Positions 35,942 to 49,000 of a DNA stretch of 64,000 nt are shown here, one piece after another (the stretch's first letter is position 1; every line of letters starts with the position of its first letter). The DNA lies in the NCBI GenBank assembly GCA_902729315.2, contig LR746272.1, forward strand, positions 12,786,327 to 12,850,326, in the 5' to 3' direction. Position numbers and translations under genes: made by a program. The DNA is from Spirodela intermedia. Its lineage: Eukaryota; Streptophyta; Magnoliopsida; Alismatales; Araceae. The notes below the pieces were generated by a model. It did no database searches, was not told the DNA's origin, and worked only from the letters and a program-made list of their open reading frames with translations.

Positions 35942-38900
35942 ATGAGGGTTCCGAGCGCGGCGTCGGTGTCGCAGCAGACATGGGTCGCGGCGGTTTCCCC
36001 TTCTCCCGCCGGCGGCCGCCTCCGCGCCCCTGTGAATGTGAAGCCCCTCTCTTCTCATCCGTCCGTCGGAGTTGCTCCGGCGAGCGCAGGTGAGATGAGG
36101 AGCCTCTGGCTTCATCTAGGGATTTGTGTTTGAGTTGTAAGCAATCGCCTGCGAGGTCTGGCAGCGGCGGCGGCGGCGGCGGCGGCGGTGGCCGCTGGAG
36201 GAAGGTCCGGAGTGCTCCTGGCGAGAGCCAGCCGTGTGCCGCCGCCCGCTCGGAGGAGTGGTTCATCCCGTCGCCTCCGGCGTCTTTTGCTTTCGGATGA
36301 GCTACGAAATTCTGAGTTGGCTATCGTCTTGTTCGGTGGAGAGGCGAATTGGCGTGTTGCAGATGACTCGAGAACAGTCTCTGATCTATATTTCTCTTAT
36401 TTTTGCACGATTTTCGTGATCTTGTCGATGCCGGTTGTTTGAACCAGTGAGCTCGGTTCTCTTTCTGAGCGTTTTGAATGCAATGGTGGTCCCCTGATCT
36501 GACGCAGCGTCGTTCTCTTTGCTCCTCCCCAGCCTTGCTTCCTTGCACCAGTAGGGCTTCTTGGCCGCAAGGTAGCTCAACCGCGAGCAGCGGTCGGGGC
36601 CCGCCGAAGCTGCACTCTGCGTTCCCTTCGACTCCTGCATTGATCTCCTCGGTATCTGATCTCTTCGAATTCATATGCGCCGGTCCGTTGATGAACAAAC
36701 TGGGCTACACTCCGGAGAAGGTTGGAGAGAGAATCGATGAGTGGTTAGAGTGCGGATTGAATCTCTGCAGGCTGTTCAGGTTGGATGAGCTTCGATTGAG
36801 CATACCTCAGAAAGCCAGACTTTACCACTACTACATCCCTGTGTTCCTCTGGTGCGAGGATCAGATCGAGCGTCACAGGTCCACGTTCAAAGACGGCGAG
36901 GAGATCCCTCCTTTGGTGGTACAGAGATCCTGGAACACCTTGCTCATTGATCCCTCTGTGTTTTCTTCATTTCGCAATCCTTCTGCCCTAAATTGCTTGA
37001 GTCTATCTGAAAAATTTCTTCCCGATCAAGTCTAATAAAATGAAAATTTCTTCCCTGAATGTGTTCTTCATACAATTCGATGCCTCGTCATACTCACTAT
37101 GCTATACTGTTCTTCATGTTGTGAGCGAAGTGGGAAGGAATCAGACAGTGACCCACCTTTAGATTTGTCTTCTACATGGCAGATCGGCGTCAGTGCTCCT
37201 CAGGGCAGCGGGAAGACCACTCTTGTATTCGCCCTTGACTACCTTTTCCGGCGCACTGGCAAGTCAGTTCATAAATTTTTGCGACTAATTGAAACTGGAA
37301 GGCTTTTCATCTCTTGGTGTGATGAATGGATACGCTTGTTGTTCATGGAAAATAACTGATATTGTCTAAACTTTATCACCAGAAAATCTGCGACGCTATC
37401 GATTGACGATTTCTATCTGACCGCGGAGGGACAGGTAGTGGGCGGGGTATTTTCCTTGAAGAGTAAGATTTTCCTTGGTGTTTTTCATTTCTTGATTCGT
37501 GGTGTGTTTTCTTTTCTTTTTGTCTGGATTTTCTTCCCTAGGCTGATCTCAGGCGCAAGAACCCTGGAAATGCTCTCTTAGAGGTATTGAGATTGTCTCA
37601 TACTCCATTCATTATCAGAGATCATGGCGCCATGTCATAATTGCTTCTAGTGCTTTGACTTTTTCGCATCATCATCGATTTCAGTTCCGTGGAAATGCCG
37701 GAAGTCACGACCTGCAATTCTCAGTCGACACCCTCACAGCTTTAAGCAGACTGACCAAAGAAGGTTCTCTCTCTCTCTCTCCCTCCCTCCCCAAGATATT
37801 TCTTTTATTTCTGGATGATAATGTGATCGGGGTGCGAATGCTTTTATCAGTTGAGTGTGGAATTTTGTATGTTGTTCCTGCAGTAGAAGAAAGTCCATTT
37901 TCTCTGGTTATTCGCGTTGATATTCTGGTGGAGAAGCATGCCTATTCACTGATTTTAACTTCGATTATTGCTTGAAAGTGCTGACTGCGAAGTGAAAATT
38001 TTCAGGTGAGAAGTTCAAACTTCCTCGTTATGACAAGGTAAGCCGCTGTGGGATCCGCGGTTCCGCTAATATACCATAATAAATAAATAAATTTCTTGTG
38101 AAGATTTTTACCATCTCATCCCATCTGTTCATGGCAGTCGGCGTATGGTGGGAGGGGGGACAGGGCTGACTCTTCGGCATGGCCGGAGGTCGAGGGGCCT
38201 CTAGATGTAAGTGGGTGGGATTTTGAGGGGTGAAATTAACAGGCGGTCGTTGACTTTAGTCAGCTGTTGTTTCAATTCTTCGGTCAACCAGGTCATTCTA
38301 TTTGAAGGGTGGATGCTTGGGTTCAAACCCCTTCCGAATGAGGTGGTGAGGGCGGTCGATCCGCAGGTCAGTCGCTAGAAGATCCATCCTTTTTGAAGTA
38401 ACAGTCGCCTCTCATGATCATTTATATATCCCATGAATCATCTGCACTTGCAGCTTGAAGTGGTCAACAAAAACCTGGAAGCTTATTTTGACTCGTGGGA
38501 CAAGTTCGTTGACTCGTGGATCATCATCAAGATCAGGGACCCAAATTGCGTCTACCAGTGGCGATTAGAGGTCAGTTTCTGTGTTACGACATGACGCCTG
38601 CTAGGTTGACTTTTTCGGCTGAAGCCCGCGTTTCTCTCTCGTCATCATCTCAGGCAGAAGTCGCCATGAGGGCAGACGGGAAGCCCGGTATGTCCGACGA
38701 AGAGGTACTACTTACGCTCTTTCATCTTTCTAACTGACCTCCTCCCTCGTCCGAGCTCTAACGAGCTAATCTGGGAAGAAGATGGTAGCAGGAATCTTTT
38801 TTTTTTTCGTTTTTTTCTGGGTTGAGATCCCATAAGAACAAAAAATAATAATAATAATAAACCCTTTGCAGGTGATGGATTTTGTGTCGCGGTACCTGCC

Positions 38901-39015
38901 GGCCTACAACGCCTACCTGCCGGTTCTCTACTCCGAGGGCCCCAGGGGGATGGACAGAGATCGCCTTCTCGTCGTCGAGGTCGACGACGGGAGGAACCCC
39001 ATCGCCGGGAGCTGA
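35942..39015 (+). CDS. GLYK: Chloroplast D-glycerate 3-kinase (last step of photorespiration)
   Basis: Phosphorylates D-glycerate to 3-phosphoglycerate in the chloroplast stroma, closing the photorespiratory cycle. Twelve exons: 35942-36089, 36533-36918, 37183-37262, 37383-37434, 37542-37583, 37685-37763, 38006-38037, 38138-38206, 38292-38366, 38454-38570, 38654-38704 and 38872-39015, all in frame, give 424 residues. The first 90 or so residues are a Ser/Ala/Pro-rich transit region. The P-loop is SAPQGSGKTT (near 182-191). Other family strings are IPQKARLYHYYIPVF, DDFYLTAEGQ, NPGNALLE, FRGNAGSHDL, LFEGWMLGFKPLP, GMSDEEV and DFVSRYLPAY. The second exon is placed at an acceptor after a strong pyrimidine tract (CTCCTCCCCAG) because this keeps frame with the first ATG. 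Exon 1 is the least certain part. An alternative start at 36188 fits poorly. Confidence 0.92.
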
Positions 39016-39875
39016 ATGTACCCCTTCCCAGCTCCTCTTCTACCCGAGCATTCCTGTAAACGTGGAATCCATCGAAAGATTCTGCTACCTTGATGCATCA
39101 TTGTGTTCACAGAGTTTAGAGAGAGAGAGAGAGAGAAGAGAATGGGGGATGAGAGGGGGGATCGACGCCTCGGCATGCGGAGATTCAGGGGCAGCAGCAG
39201 CAGACGGAGTCAACGCAGCACTCGCAGGTCTCGTGGCAACAGCAGCAGCAGCAGAGGGCGAAGAGGCTACGGGAGGGGAGGCAGCCGACCAGGTCAGTCG
39301 GTTTGCTTTGCGGACGAAAAATTCCAGAGCTTATGGGGTGGAGATCTTTAGGAGCGCGACGATTTACCAGGCGTAGAAGAAGCCCTTCTTCTCGTTCCTC
39401 CCCTTCACCTTCTCGTAGTAGGAGATCTCCTGGTTCCCCGGCGCCTCCATCTCACCTTCCCCGCTACGCTCTTCAGTCGCAGAGAGAGAGAGAGAGAGAG
39501 AGAGAGATACAGAGAGAGAGAGAGGGAGAGAGAGTCTAGCTGTATAGAGAGAGAGAAAGGGACAGCTTTAAAAGGGAGGGGTTGTCGTCCTTGTGACTGA
39601 TAGGGCTGGCGGAAATAGTTGGGGCTTCGAGCGTTGGTGGTCACGTCTTCTGGCTGTGGGACATTAATAGAGGAAGGCAGCTGCTGCCCGGAGTTAAAGA
39701 CGAGAAGTCACTTCTAGGAGTAGGAGAAACGAGGGCATCTTCTCCGGCGGGCTCCATGAAACCAGAGCGGGGGATGGGGGAGGTGGTAAATAAAACTTAA
39801 CAGAAGCTACAACATTTTCAAAGGGATTACATTACATAAGGCGACCCGAATTTCCCCAGTGGTCGGCGGTGGGGA
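39016..39875. other. Convergent intergenic region with GA microsatellites
   Basis: Holds the 3' ends of glycerate kinase and the PP2A subunit. (GA)n runs lie at 39118-39136 and 39479-39535. The Arg/Ser-rich open frames here come from these low-complexity sequences and are not called as genes. Confidence 0.65.
39479..39535 (+). repeat. (GA)n microsatellite
   Basis: GA dinucleotide run with short interruptions. Confidence 0.93.
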
Positions 39876-41854
39876 CTAGGTGAAGATCGGCGGCGCCGCC
39901 GGGGGATTCACGAGCACGGCGGTGTAGCCGGCCGCTGGCTGGAAGGCGGCGGCGGCGGCGGCGGCCTCCTCAATGCGCGCCCAGTTCGTCCGCCGCCTCT
40001 CCTCCGCCTCCGCCCGCTGCGCTTCCTCTTCCTCGTGCTTGCGGCGGCACGCCAGGAACAGCTCCTCGTCCATCTCGGAGAACATCTTCCTCACGTTCAG
40101 CGTGGCATTCAGCACCGTCTGGTTCCAGTGGCTGCTGGCGTTCCTCTCCAGCGCGGGGAGGACGACGGGCAAGATCGCCTGGCGGTTCTGCGCCACCAAG
40201 CTGGCTATGTGGTCGTTGTTCCACAGGAACAGAGCTCGCTCCGCAACCTGTGAAAGGAGGGCGTTGACCATAATGACGCAGGGGAACTTGTAAACACCAC
40301 AAAAAGGGAATGTAAAAGAGAGAAGACGATGAGGAGCAAGACGGCGCCCAAATTCAACCACCAGATCCCGGTGGAACTTGTAAACACCACAAAACTCTCT
40401 GATCCCGCGGTTCTCGAGAATCACCAGCAGAGGCCAAAGAACAAAAGAGAATAAAGATAAAGACAAAAAAAGGCATGAGAAGATCATGGCAATTCCGGAG
40501 ATTAAGGACGATAAGATGCCTTCAGCCGACTCAATCTTCCCACTTAAGAAGATCTCTGAGCATTGAGGCTAAATCCTGATAATTTATCTATATATATAAT
40601 ATGGGCTTAGAAAACAAGGTTTCTCATGAGCAGGACGACTGCAATGAGAAGGAAAATATGGAGTTCGCAGGGTGGGGGAGGGGGATCAGGTACCTGAAAG
40701 TGAGAGCTGTTGAGGCAGCAGCCGATGCGGGTGAACAGAGGGACCATCACCTTCTGGAACTCTGCCATGGTGGTGGTTTCCAACACTTCCTCAAGCTCCC
40801 CGAGGAACATCACCTCCTTCTGACTATTGGTGATCGGCCAGTACTTCAACAGCCCCATAATCACCACGCTAGCGAGCCTCGGATCCTTCTCGATGAACTG
40901 GGTGATGCAGAAAGTCAACGGTTGGAGGTAGATGCCCACGGACTTTGATTTGTGGAGGGGGATCAGGGCTCTGGAGAGGAAAATCTTGTGTTCCTCCTTC
41001 AGTGGCAGGGCGAAGCCGCTGATGACGCTCCCCAGGACCTCCAGCAGCTCTGAAATCCCGTTATGCCTCTCAGTCTCGAATGTGAACCGGTAGAATATGT
41101 TCCCCACTGACTTCCGAATGAAGGGCCGATGAACCATGAACTTGCCGTAGATTCGATGCAGGATCGTCTTCAAGCAGTCTCTCTCTCTTGGGTCCTCCGA
41201 ATCGAAGAGGTCAAGCAATTGCAGGATGAACCAGTGATCCACATGCTTCTTCGCCATCTTCGCATCAAGAGAAGGTGAAGCGATGAATTTGAGCAGAAGT
41301 TCGTAGACGATCTGCAAGTGAGACCAGGCTGGATCAAACTTTGGCTCGTCCTCGTCGTTCTCACTAGCTGAGGAACCGGATCGGTAGTTTGGAGGGAAGA
41401 CGCGGAACAGGTTGGCGGCGAACATTTTACAGCTTGCAGCAATGGCTTGCTCTGAGAATTTGGTCGCCGCAGTTGAAACATGCTCTACAAGCTCCAGCAA
41501 GGCCTGGGCCTTCAGGTCCTTCTCGACGCTGTTCTTGACCTGATCATTGAAATCGAAGACCACACAGCACAGGTTCATCTTGCTTATGAAGAGGCTCTGT
41601 TTCTCTTGGCCGGAGACTTCTCTGAAGGACAGAAGAGGCTCTATCCCGGCCACAACGCTCGCCGGAAAGACGGCGGAGGACATCCTCTTCACCACCGCGG
41701 CCGACTTGTTGGAGCCGCTGTTCATGCTGCTCGCTCTCTGGATCGAGTTGCCGGATGAAGCCCCATCGTCGCAACCTGTGCTGGACAGGGTCTCAGAACT
41801 GCCATCTGATCTGGAAGACTTTCTGGGGAATTTGCTCAGGAGTTGCTTCAACAT
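39876..41854 (-). CDS. PP2A B' (B56) regulatory subunit
   Basis: Targeting subunit of protein phosphatase 2A; it binds the A/C core and sets substrate and location. Two exons (minus), 40694-41854 and 39876-40247, joined in phase 0, give 510 residues. The N-terminal 90 or so residues are Ser-rich and variable. The B56 HEAT-like domain follows, with [102 protein letters not shown] and [14 protein letters not shown]. The C-terminal end has an acidic/basic coil ([10 protein letters not shown]) then a run of alanines coded by a GCC repeat (about 39946-39965). One intron late in the gene is common for this family in plants. Which B' isoform it is cannot be settled here. Confidence 0.93.
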
Positions 41855-43422
41855 GGTGGGGCGATGTGGGTGGATTAGGAGAAGAGTGAATTGAAATTCA
41901 AAGCATGCCGTGACCAGAAGAGAAATTGGGAGAAGACGACCCCGGACCCTCCAGACTCGACCCCACGGAGATGGGAGGCAGGCAAACAAGGGATGGGGTA
42001 GAACGAACCGAAATCCTTCGCCCTCCCAAACAGAGGGTGAAGGATGGAACAGGGCAGCTTTCCGTGTCGGAAACCCTAGATACTCGAGGGAAATCACAAT
42101 CTACAGTACATTTCGGCTATTTGAAGGGCATAATGACAGGGGAGAGGGTGGATCGCTGTAAGAATCGCGGGAGAAAGAAGGTGAGGGGACGAAACTTAGG
42201 TATCCCTCCTCAGATGAGCTCCTCACGGAAGAACATTCCCCCCGTGAGAGAGCTTCTCCAGGCTACAACCTTTGGGATCTCAAGATCGAACGAGAGGAAA
42301 CTGCACCCTACTCAGATCCAGGTCAGGGTAACCACATTCCGCTTGGACGAGCCCCAGGAATCGCCGGATCTCCAGAAAAAGTGCTCCCCGAGGATCAACC
42401 AACAAAGACCTACGGATGTTACCGCAAAACATCAAGACGAAGAGGAACCAGAGCTCCCGAGCTGGAGCGTCGGTTGCGAACAGCGCGCCATGTCCTCCTG
42501 AATGTCCGCCAGGGGCTCCATTCCGGCACCGACTTCTCCCAACCCCAACCGTCTCCAGGTCGCCATGCGAGATCTCCAGGAGGTCCACGGATGGGGAAAG
42601 CCTCCTTCCGAAGCAAACGCCGATGATGGGAGCTCCCTTCGCTGCTCAATGGAGAAGAAGAAAGTAAGACGATGCCATTCCCAGATCTTCTCCTCTCTCT
42701 CTCTCTGCGGCCGGGGCTTGGGGAAGACGGTCGGGGTAAGGTGGTCCAGATGACCCCGCGGAGAGGATTTCTCACCGGAAAAGGGACGGTCAGTCACAGT
42801 AACTGGGCCTCTGGCGAACTATTCAGGCCCAGCCCAAAAGCACAATAACCGAGGAGTCCAGGGATGCTTTGAGAAAAAGCCAGACCCTCACATCAGTCCG
42901 GTGCCAGCACCCACTAACCCTGCCGGCCGTCTATCCACCTCATCGCGATTACTTTAATGACGTCGAATATTTGTATTTTAAAAATGATTTTATATTAATT
43001 ATCGATTACGTAGAAAAAGAGAAGCCCATTAGGCGGGAGGTATCCATCTAATAAAAAAATCAAAGGTTAGACGAATCCGGGCTACCCGGCCCAGATAAAT
43101 AATTGGCCGGCCTGGAGCAGTCCAGGCCCAATTAGGAGGGTCCATGTGGGCCCACTCATTCCTAACCTCCGTGCTGCGGAGTATCTTATTTCGCGGGTCG
43201 GGAACGTGTAGCCGGTCAACGGGCTCTTCTGACGGAATCGGTGTTTGACTTTTGACAGGGCGGAAGACATCACATCTGCTGTGGTTATAAAGAGTTAGCG
43301 CTCTCCTTATTTCCATGGCAACCTTCGGAGAAACAGGAAAGGAAGATGGACGCAACCCCTGTATGTACAATTTTTTTCTTTTTGTTGGATGAGCTCCGAC
43401 GGGGTCGGTGGAGATCTCCGCC
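41855..43422. other. Intergenic region upstream of PP2A B' and downstream of Aux/IAA
   Basis: The left part, 41855-42760, is likely the PP2A leader and promoter; it has open frames on both strands without known motifs. A CT run lies at 42692-42706. The right part, 42780-43422, is AT-rich toward 42950-43060 and should contain the Aux/IAA 3' UTR. No gene is supported. Confidence 0.55.
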
Positions 43423-44834
43423 TCACCTTCCGCCGGCGGGTCTCTGGTTCGTCGTCCTCGGCACTGCTGCATGAACGAACCCAGTAAGTGAGATGAGAAC
43501 ATGAGGATGAGCTCCGACAGATGGCTTCTGCAGGGCCCGGGGGGGGGGGTTGGGTGGATCGAACAGCTCCTTACCTAGATTCACGGCCTCGGAGCTCTTC
43601 TTCAAGCGGAGACGCCGGCAGGTCTCAACGAACATCCTGGGGGCAAAATAAGATGAGATCAGCAGGCAGTAAACCGGTGCCCTGTTCTAGACCGTGTTCA
43701 ATCTGACTGGGGCCCTAGGGTTTAATCCCTCGTCAGCCGAGATGCGACAACGCAACATCGCCTCTCCGTCGATTTGCCCCCTTTCCCCGCGTTTCTACCA
43801 CGGTAGGCTGGAAGCAGAGCCAGAGGATCGGAAGATGGACCCTGATGATTAGCTCCCCGTGAGGTGATGGCAATAATTCAAGGATGGTCGACCCCAGCAA
43901 GACCTTCTGTCGCAGCATAGTTAGGCGCACGGATGACAGGCTATACTTTAGAGGGAGAATCTGAAGAGGAGGCCTTACTTCCAGGGAACATCGCCGACGA
44001 GCATCCAGTCGCCGTCCTTGTCTTCGTAGGTCGGGACGTACTCCATGCCGTTCACAGTGTCCACCAGTCTCCTCTCCGTCGGGTAGTTACCTGCGAGAGA
44101 CGATAAAAGACAAATTCAGGCTGTGAGAGAGATCGGCAAACCAGATATGGTTTCGGCTGGACACGCCAGCAAGGTGAGAGGCACTCACGGGTGGTGAAGC
44201 AGGAGAACATCTCCTCTAGTGCGGCCAGCAGGTCCTGGTAGCCACTGTAGATCTCCAGATCGACCTTCCTCAAGTAAGGAGCGCCGTCGACAGCCACCTT
44301 CACGTACGAGCAGCTCTTCAGCGCCTTCTTCTGGAACGACCTCACCGGTGGCCATCCGACCACTTGCGCCCTAAATTATCACATAAATGTTAGACTACAC
44401 CGAATATGTTAGACTCATGTAGCAGAGAGATCGGATCGATGGCAGACGGCAATGGTGACGACTACACCAAAAGTTCAGAAGACAGATTGGATCTACGGCA
44501 AGGGATGTCAAAGCAGAGAGGCAATAGTCGGCCTCGGTACTCACTTGGCTGCAGGCTTCGCGGCGCTGGAGGGCTTAGACTCCTCCGACCTCGCCGACAG
44601 CTCGATGCCGTGCGCAGTCCAGGTGTCGCTGGAAGAACCACCGAAATCTGGCTCTACAGCCTCCGAGAAGCCACGTTTCCTCTCGCCCTCCGCTGACGTT
44701 CCGCCGCCCCTCGAGCTCCACCCCGGCGGCGCCAGCTTCAACTCCGTTTCCTCAAAATCCAGCCCCGAGCCTCCACTCTCCGCCGAACTCTTCGCTGCCT
44801 CAGCCGTCATCGCTCCCCTCCCCCTCTTCCACAT
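43423..44834 (-). CDS. Aux/IAA transcriptional repressor
   Basis: Short-lived nuclear repressor of auxin response factors, degraded through TIR1/AFB when auxin binds. Four exons (minus): 44545-44834, 44189-44370, 43979-44090 and 43423-43636, all in frame, give up to 265 residues. Domain II degron is intact ([11 protein letters not shown]). The PB1-type domains III/IV are intact ([52 protein letters not shown]). Domain I, normally TELRLGLPG, reads TELKLAPPG, so the third Leu of the LxLxL EAR motif is gone. The start may be the ATG at 44834 or at 44810. The C terminus is uncertain: reading through gives a 50-residue tail after SSEAVNLG, while a donor (G|GTAAGG) right there suggests a further short exon, as in many relatives. 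A (CT)n tract at 44880-44902 lies just upstream. Confidence 0.88.
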
Positions 44835-46040
44835 CCACCGATCAGCTCTAGGATTCTCGCCTCCCCATTCCTCTCTCCCTTCTCTCTCTCTCTCTCTCTC
44901 TCTGTTTTAAGTAGGGGGGAGGGACGGGTGAGGACTATTTCGCGCCAGACAGCGTATTATTTCCGGCGGTCGCGATTCGTCCGTGCCGGTAAATGACGAA
45001 GAGGGTGACGGTACCTGTCTGACCACGTATTGCCCCACATGTCGTCTCAGCGTGGACCGCAAATCGATCTATTTCGGCCGTCCGATCTACAAATTACCGG
45101 ACATCGGGCTAACGTCCACGTGTCAAAAAGGCCGCTTTATTCAGCGGTCGGCGACCGGTTCCCTGTTTCGCTTTCTTCATAAAAGATTCCCAACGAAGGT
45201 GTCGGTAGCCGCCCGCTACCGCCACCCCCCTTCCTTCTCAGCGGTGACCGCACCGCCACCTCTTTGCTGACTCCCATGGGGACAGTGGTATTTTTGTAAT
45301 TATCTGCTGAAAAGGTTATCAGGGGTATTCTAGCCAAAGCCTAAATAGCGGACAGACCGGCGGTAGCACGGAACTCGAGGAGCGGGAAACGTACGGACCT
45401 ATCGCTCCAGTCAACATCGGCCCGGTAGATTCGGCCCGATTTCTCAAGCCCAACGGTGGCTTCCACAAGTGGCCCGGACGTTGATAGACCCGAAATCACA
45501 TACTTTAATATGCTATTTTAATATATATATACATGTATTTAATTGAACATTTTTTATGGGAATTACTTTTCGCTAGAATTTCGAGGGGGTACATCAAATT
45601 AATTTCCGGCCGACGCCGGCGAGCTGGGCTGACCGGGGGGACTGAAATAGGTCGGCTGCCTGGTTGGGAAGGCTCCACGCGGAAGGAAGTGGGCCCATGG
45701 GAGTGATGGGCCTTTAAGACACCTGTCGGCCCATCCTGGCGGCGGCACGTGGAGAAAAACTGAACTCGTCACCGTGATCGTACATCTTAAAAAGATCCCA
45801 TGAATTATAATAGATAGGCACAGAGAAAGAGAGAGAGAGAGAGAGAGAGGGGCGGAGGGGAATGGAATAAAATAATATTACCTGAGCCGTGGGGCAGTGA
45901 CTCGTCTCTATGCACAGCATCACAGCCCGTTCGAAAGACACACAGCAGGCAAAGCACGGTGAGGAGGTCCACCCAATCCCGCCGCTCAGTCGCCGGCGAA
46001 GGCGGAGAGTTGGGGGAGCTTCTTCTTCGTCGTCCTCGCG
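44835..46040. other. Intergenic region between Aux/IAA promoter and FATB 3' end
   Basis: No gene is seen. It holds the Aux/IAA promoter, including a (CT)n tract at 44880-44902 and a TGTCGG word at 45200-45205. TGTCGG is a high-affinity ARF site, but a single six-base word is weak evidence. A (GA)n tract lies at 45825-45849. An AT-rich stretch is at 45500-45560. Confidence 0.5.
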
Positions 46041-49000
46041 TCAGGCGGCGATCTCGCCGGGGGAGCGGGGAGGTTTGGGCCTCCACGCGGTTCTGCCGCG
46101 CACGATCTCCGCGCCGTCGGCGAGGCGGAGGAGGTGGTGGCACTCGACGCCGGTCTCCGGCGGCGCCGCCGCGGCGCAGCGGGCGTTGACGCCAGTGAGG
46201 GACTGAAGCACGCTGTCCCTCCCGCACTCGCGCCGGTACTCCAGAGTCAATTCGCAGAGCTCGTGGTCCTCCAGGATCGGCATCGGGACGCTCTGCAAAT
46301 GGAGACACCTCGCAGAGATGAAGAAAATGGAGAATGACGACGAAACATTGTTATCTGGCAGACAACTAAGCAACCCGCGTCCCCCATCAATCGAGGCAAT
46401 TGTCACAGACTCAGACAGTTGGACAGCACTTCGCCCGATCGTGTGGATATGGCGAAGGCGTGGATAAGAACGCCGGAAAGCCGCAGAAATTGGGGCCAAC
46501 AAGGCATTTGCTTGCTTCTTTGATGCATTCATCTACTACTATTCAAGGAAAATTTTAATATAACGAGGCACTGAGATTAGGTGGGGGTGGTGGCCGCTTC
46601 TCTGTCAGCTTTTCGGAATCAGCAGCGTTGACATTTGCCTGAGTCGACAGGTTTATCTTTCCTAAGACTTTCTCATGTGCCAGCCAGGATTTCCGGCTAC
46701 CCTGAACACAGGTCTGGTTGATTTCGTGATAACATGCAAATGGAGATTGAAGACACAAGGTTGTCGTAATGAGAAACACATTCTTTCTTGCTGCAGGAAT
46801 CGATGGTTGACCAAAGCTAAATCACCGCAGCAGCCAAAGAGAATGATGAACTGGATGAAGCTGGTGCATGGTCATAGATGACCACCTACCAGGGTGCAGA
46901 GGATAGACACACCAAAAAAATCACCACGTCGAAGCCTCAGTAATTTGGAAGGCTAAAAATCGTGAGCTGGGCACTGCAAAAACCATAGATTAGAACGCTG
47001 ACCACCCTTCGAGTAGAGGGTTTCCAGCACCGAGGCAGGTTCAGAGTTTTGGGACCTGCTCTGAATTTTGATGTGGGTTTTTACCTTTTCGAACTTTCAA
47101 TGCATCATGGATGGGTTAATTTTTGGGTCAACGGGTTTGGGTTCTGAAGAGTAAATTGGAAAACCCAACGCAAAAAAGTCAGTAGTTGTCTGATTCGTGC
47201 GCAGACAAGTTAAATGGCAGTCAGTAATTGTGATATAAACTTAGAAATATGTCTGCATTATGGAAGATACTATCGAAAAAATGGAGGTAAATTTATAAGT
47301 TAGAGGGGGGGTACCTCAAGAACCCAACCGATATATTTCACGTTATTCACATGCTGGTTGACATCCAAATCGCCCCAGCGAGGCTGTATATTCGGTAAAC
47401 AAGGAGATGATATTATTTTCTGACAGAAAAACAGGTGTGTTCATTCAAAAGATAACCACAGATTAAATGGGAGCAAACTCAGTAAAGCCGGCGCCAGCCT
47501 GCCTGAGACATACCTTTAAACCCTCACGAACAAAATCTGCTGTTTCGTCTTCAAGCTTTGGGAGCTTTCTACTGTCTTCATCCAGAATAGCACTACGCTC
47601 AATGAAATGAGGCTCTATTTCTGCCCTTGCTTCCTCTGGGATTTTAGATAATCTTCTTGTGTGTTTATTCATCATCACCCACACACTGCATAACGATTAG
47701 AATATAAATCAATCCTTCCAAATCACAATATATAAACATCACCGAGAGATTTTTTTTTATGATAAATGCAAAAAAGTCTGATATAAATTGCAGCGTTCCA
47801 ACACTAGGTGGAATCCGTGCCATCAAAAAAGTTCTGACCTGGTTGCTCTAGTAATGGTTTGTCCTGTCTGACTGTCATGCACATGCCAATCACGACGCAT
47901 GCCATTCTTTCCAGACGCACTGACCCACGTATCTACCTCAACGACATCCCCCCTGGAAAATTAGAACCAATGAGCTAGATGAATCATCTCCAATGCCACA
48001 AATTGACACGAGAAACGAAGGTGGTTTGTTTAATTCAAGCTAACTTTTCGAAAAAAAGCAAATGAAGACAACATACGTACATACAATTCATTAAATTGAT
48101 TTAATCCTGTAAAAACCTAATAATGAATAAAATAAGAGCCCATAAAGTTCAGGCAAAAGAATCACATCTCTTCTTCCTCAAAGCAGAACATGCAAACAAA
48201 TGAGAAGGTTTAGACAGGACGAAACCAAAGCTCGTAGCAATTACAAAAATCAACGCGTTGGACATGGTCCGCATACTGCATCACAACTCATCATTTCTCT
48301 TGAAAACATGCATAACGGAAACATCTATAAAAGAAGAGTGTTTTTTACGCAGATGAAAGTAAGCCAAGATAATATGTTTAGAAATCCAGCTAAATATAAA
48401 CCGTCAACCATTTCACCTTGCATGAATTCTGAAACTAATTCTTCCCAGAAACATATATTCTATCGCTCTATGCACATATTCTCCATAGAAAAAGGAAAAT
48501 CAGGGATAGATTGCATATTTTGACCATATCCGTCTGGATACAAGCAACTAACCAGGAAGGGTAGCGTTCCACAAGAACCTGCATCTTTGTTACAACCCAT
48601 ATGAGATTCCTTCTACTCATTTCTGGTGTAGAGCCAAAACCGTCACCCAGGAGACCTGCAGTCTTGACATGGTTTAACGCTGTCTCCTGAAAATTCAAGA
48701 ACCCGTAAGATGATAGACATAACACATCAAGTTATTAGCAATAAGTAACACACAACATCACGAACCTGTAGGTGATTCATCAATGTTTCAATAGAAGCTG
48801 TTCGATCAGCCCCAATTTCATAAGACCTTATAGAGAAGTTCTGCCTGAAAACCAAGCTGTCCTGAACAATCCTCCCAAAATCAAATGCATCCACAAGCAT
48901 GTCAGGCCGCTTAGGCTTCCAATCTAGGAGCGTCCATTGTTTCTCTGCAGCCAGAAATATGGTTGTGATGGCAGCAAGGAGCACACTCCAATCTGGCAAC

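Noticed and set aside
38292-38366. GGTTCAAACCCC string resembling a tRNA B box
   Set aside because: It lies inside a glycerate kinase exon (GFKPLP) and no tRNA cloverleaf or A box is present.
39103-39539. Arg/Ser-rich open frames that resemble SR splicing factors
   Set aside because: They arise from GA microsatellites and GC-rich 3' flank; no RNA-binding domain, and they overlap the end of the glycerate kinase transcript.
42280-42588. Minus-strand open frame upstream of the PP2A gene
   Set aside because: Probably leader sequence; no domain, and overlapping frames are equally open.
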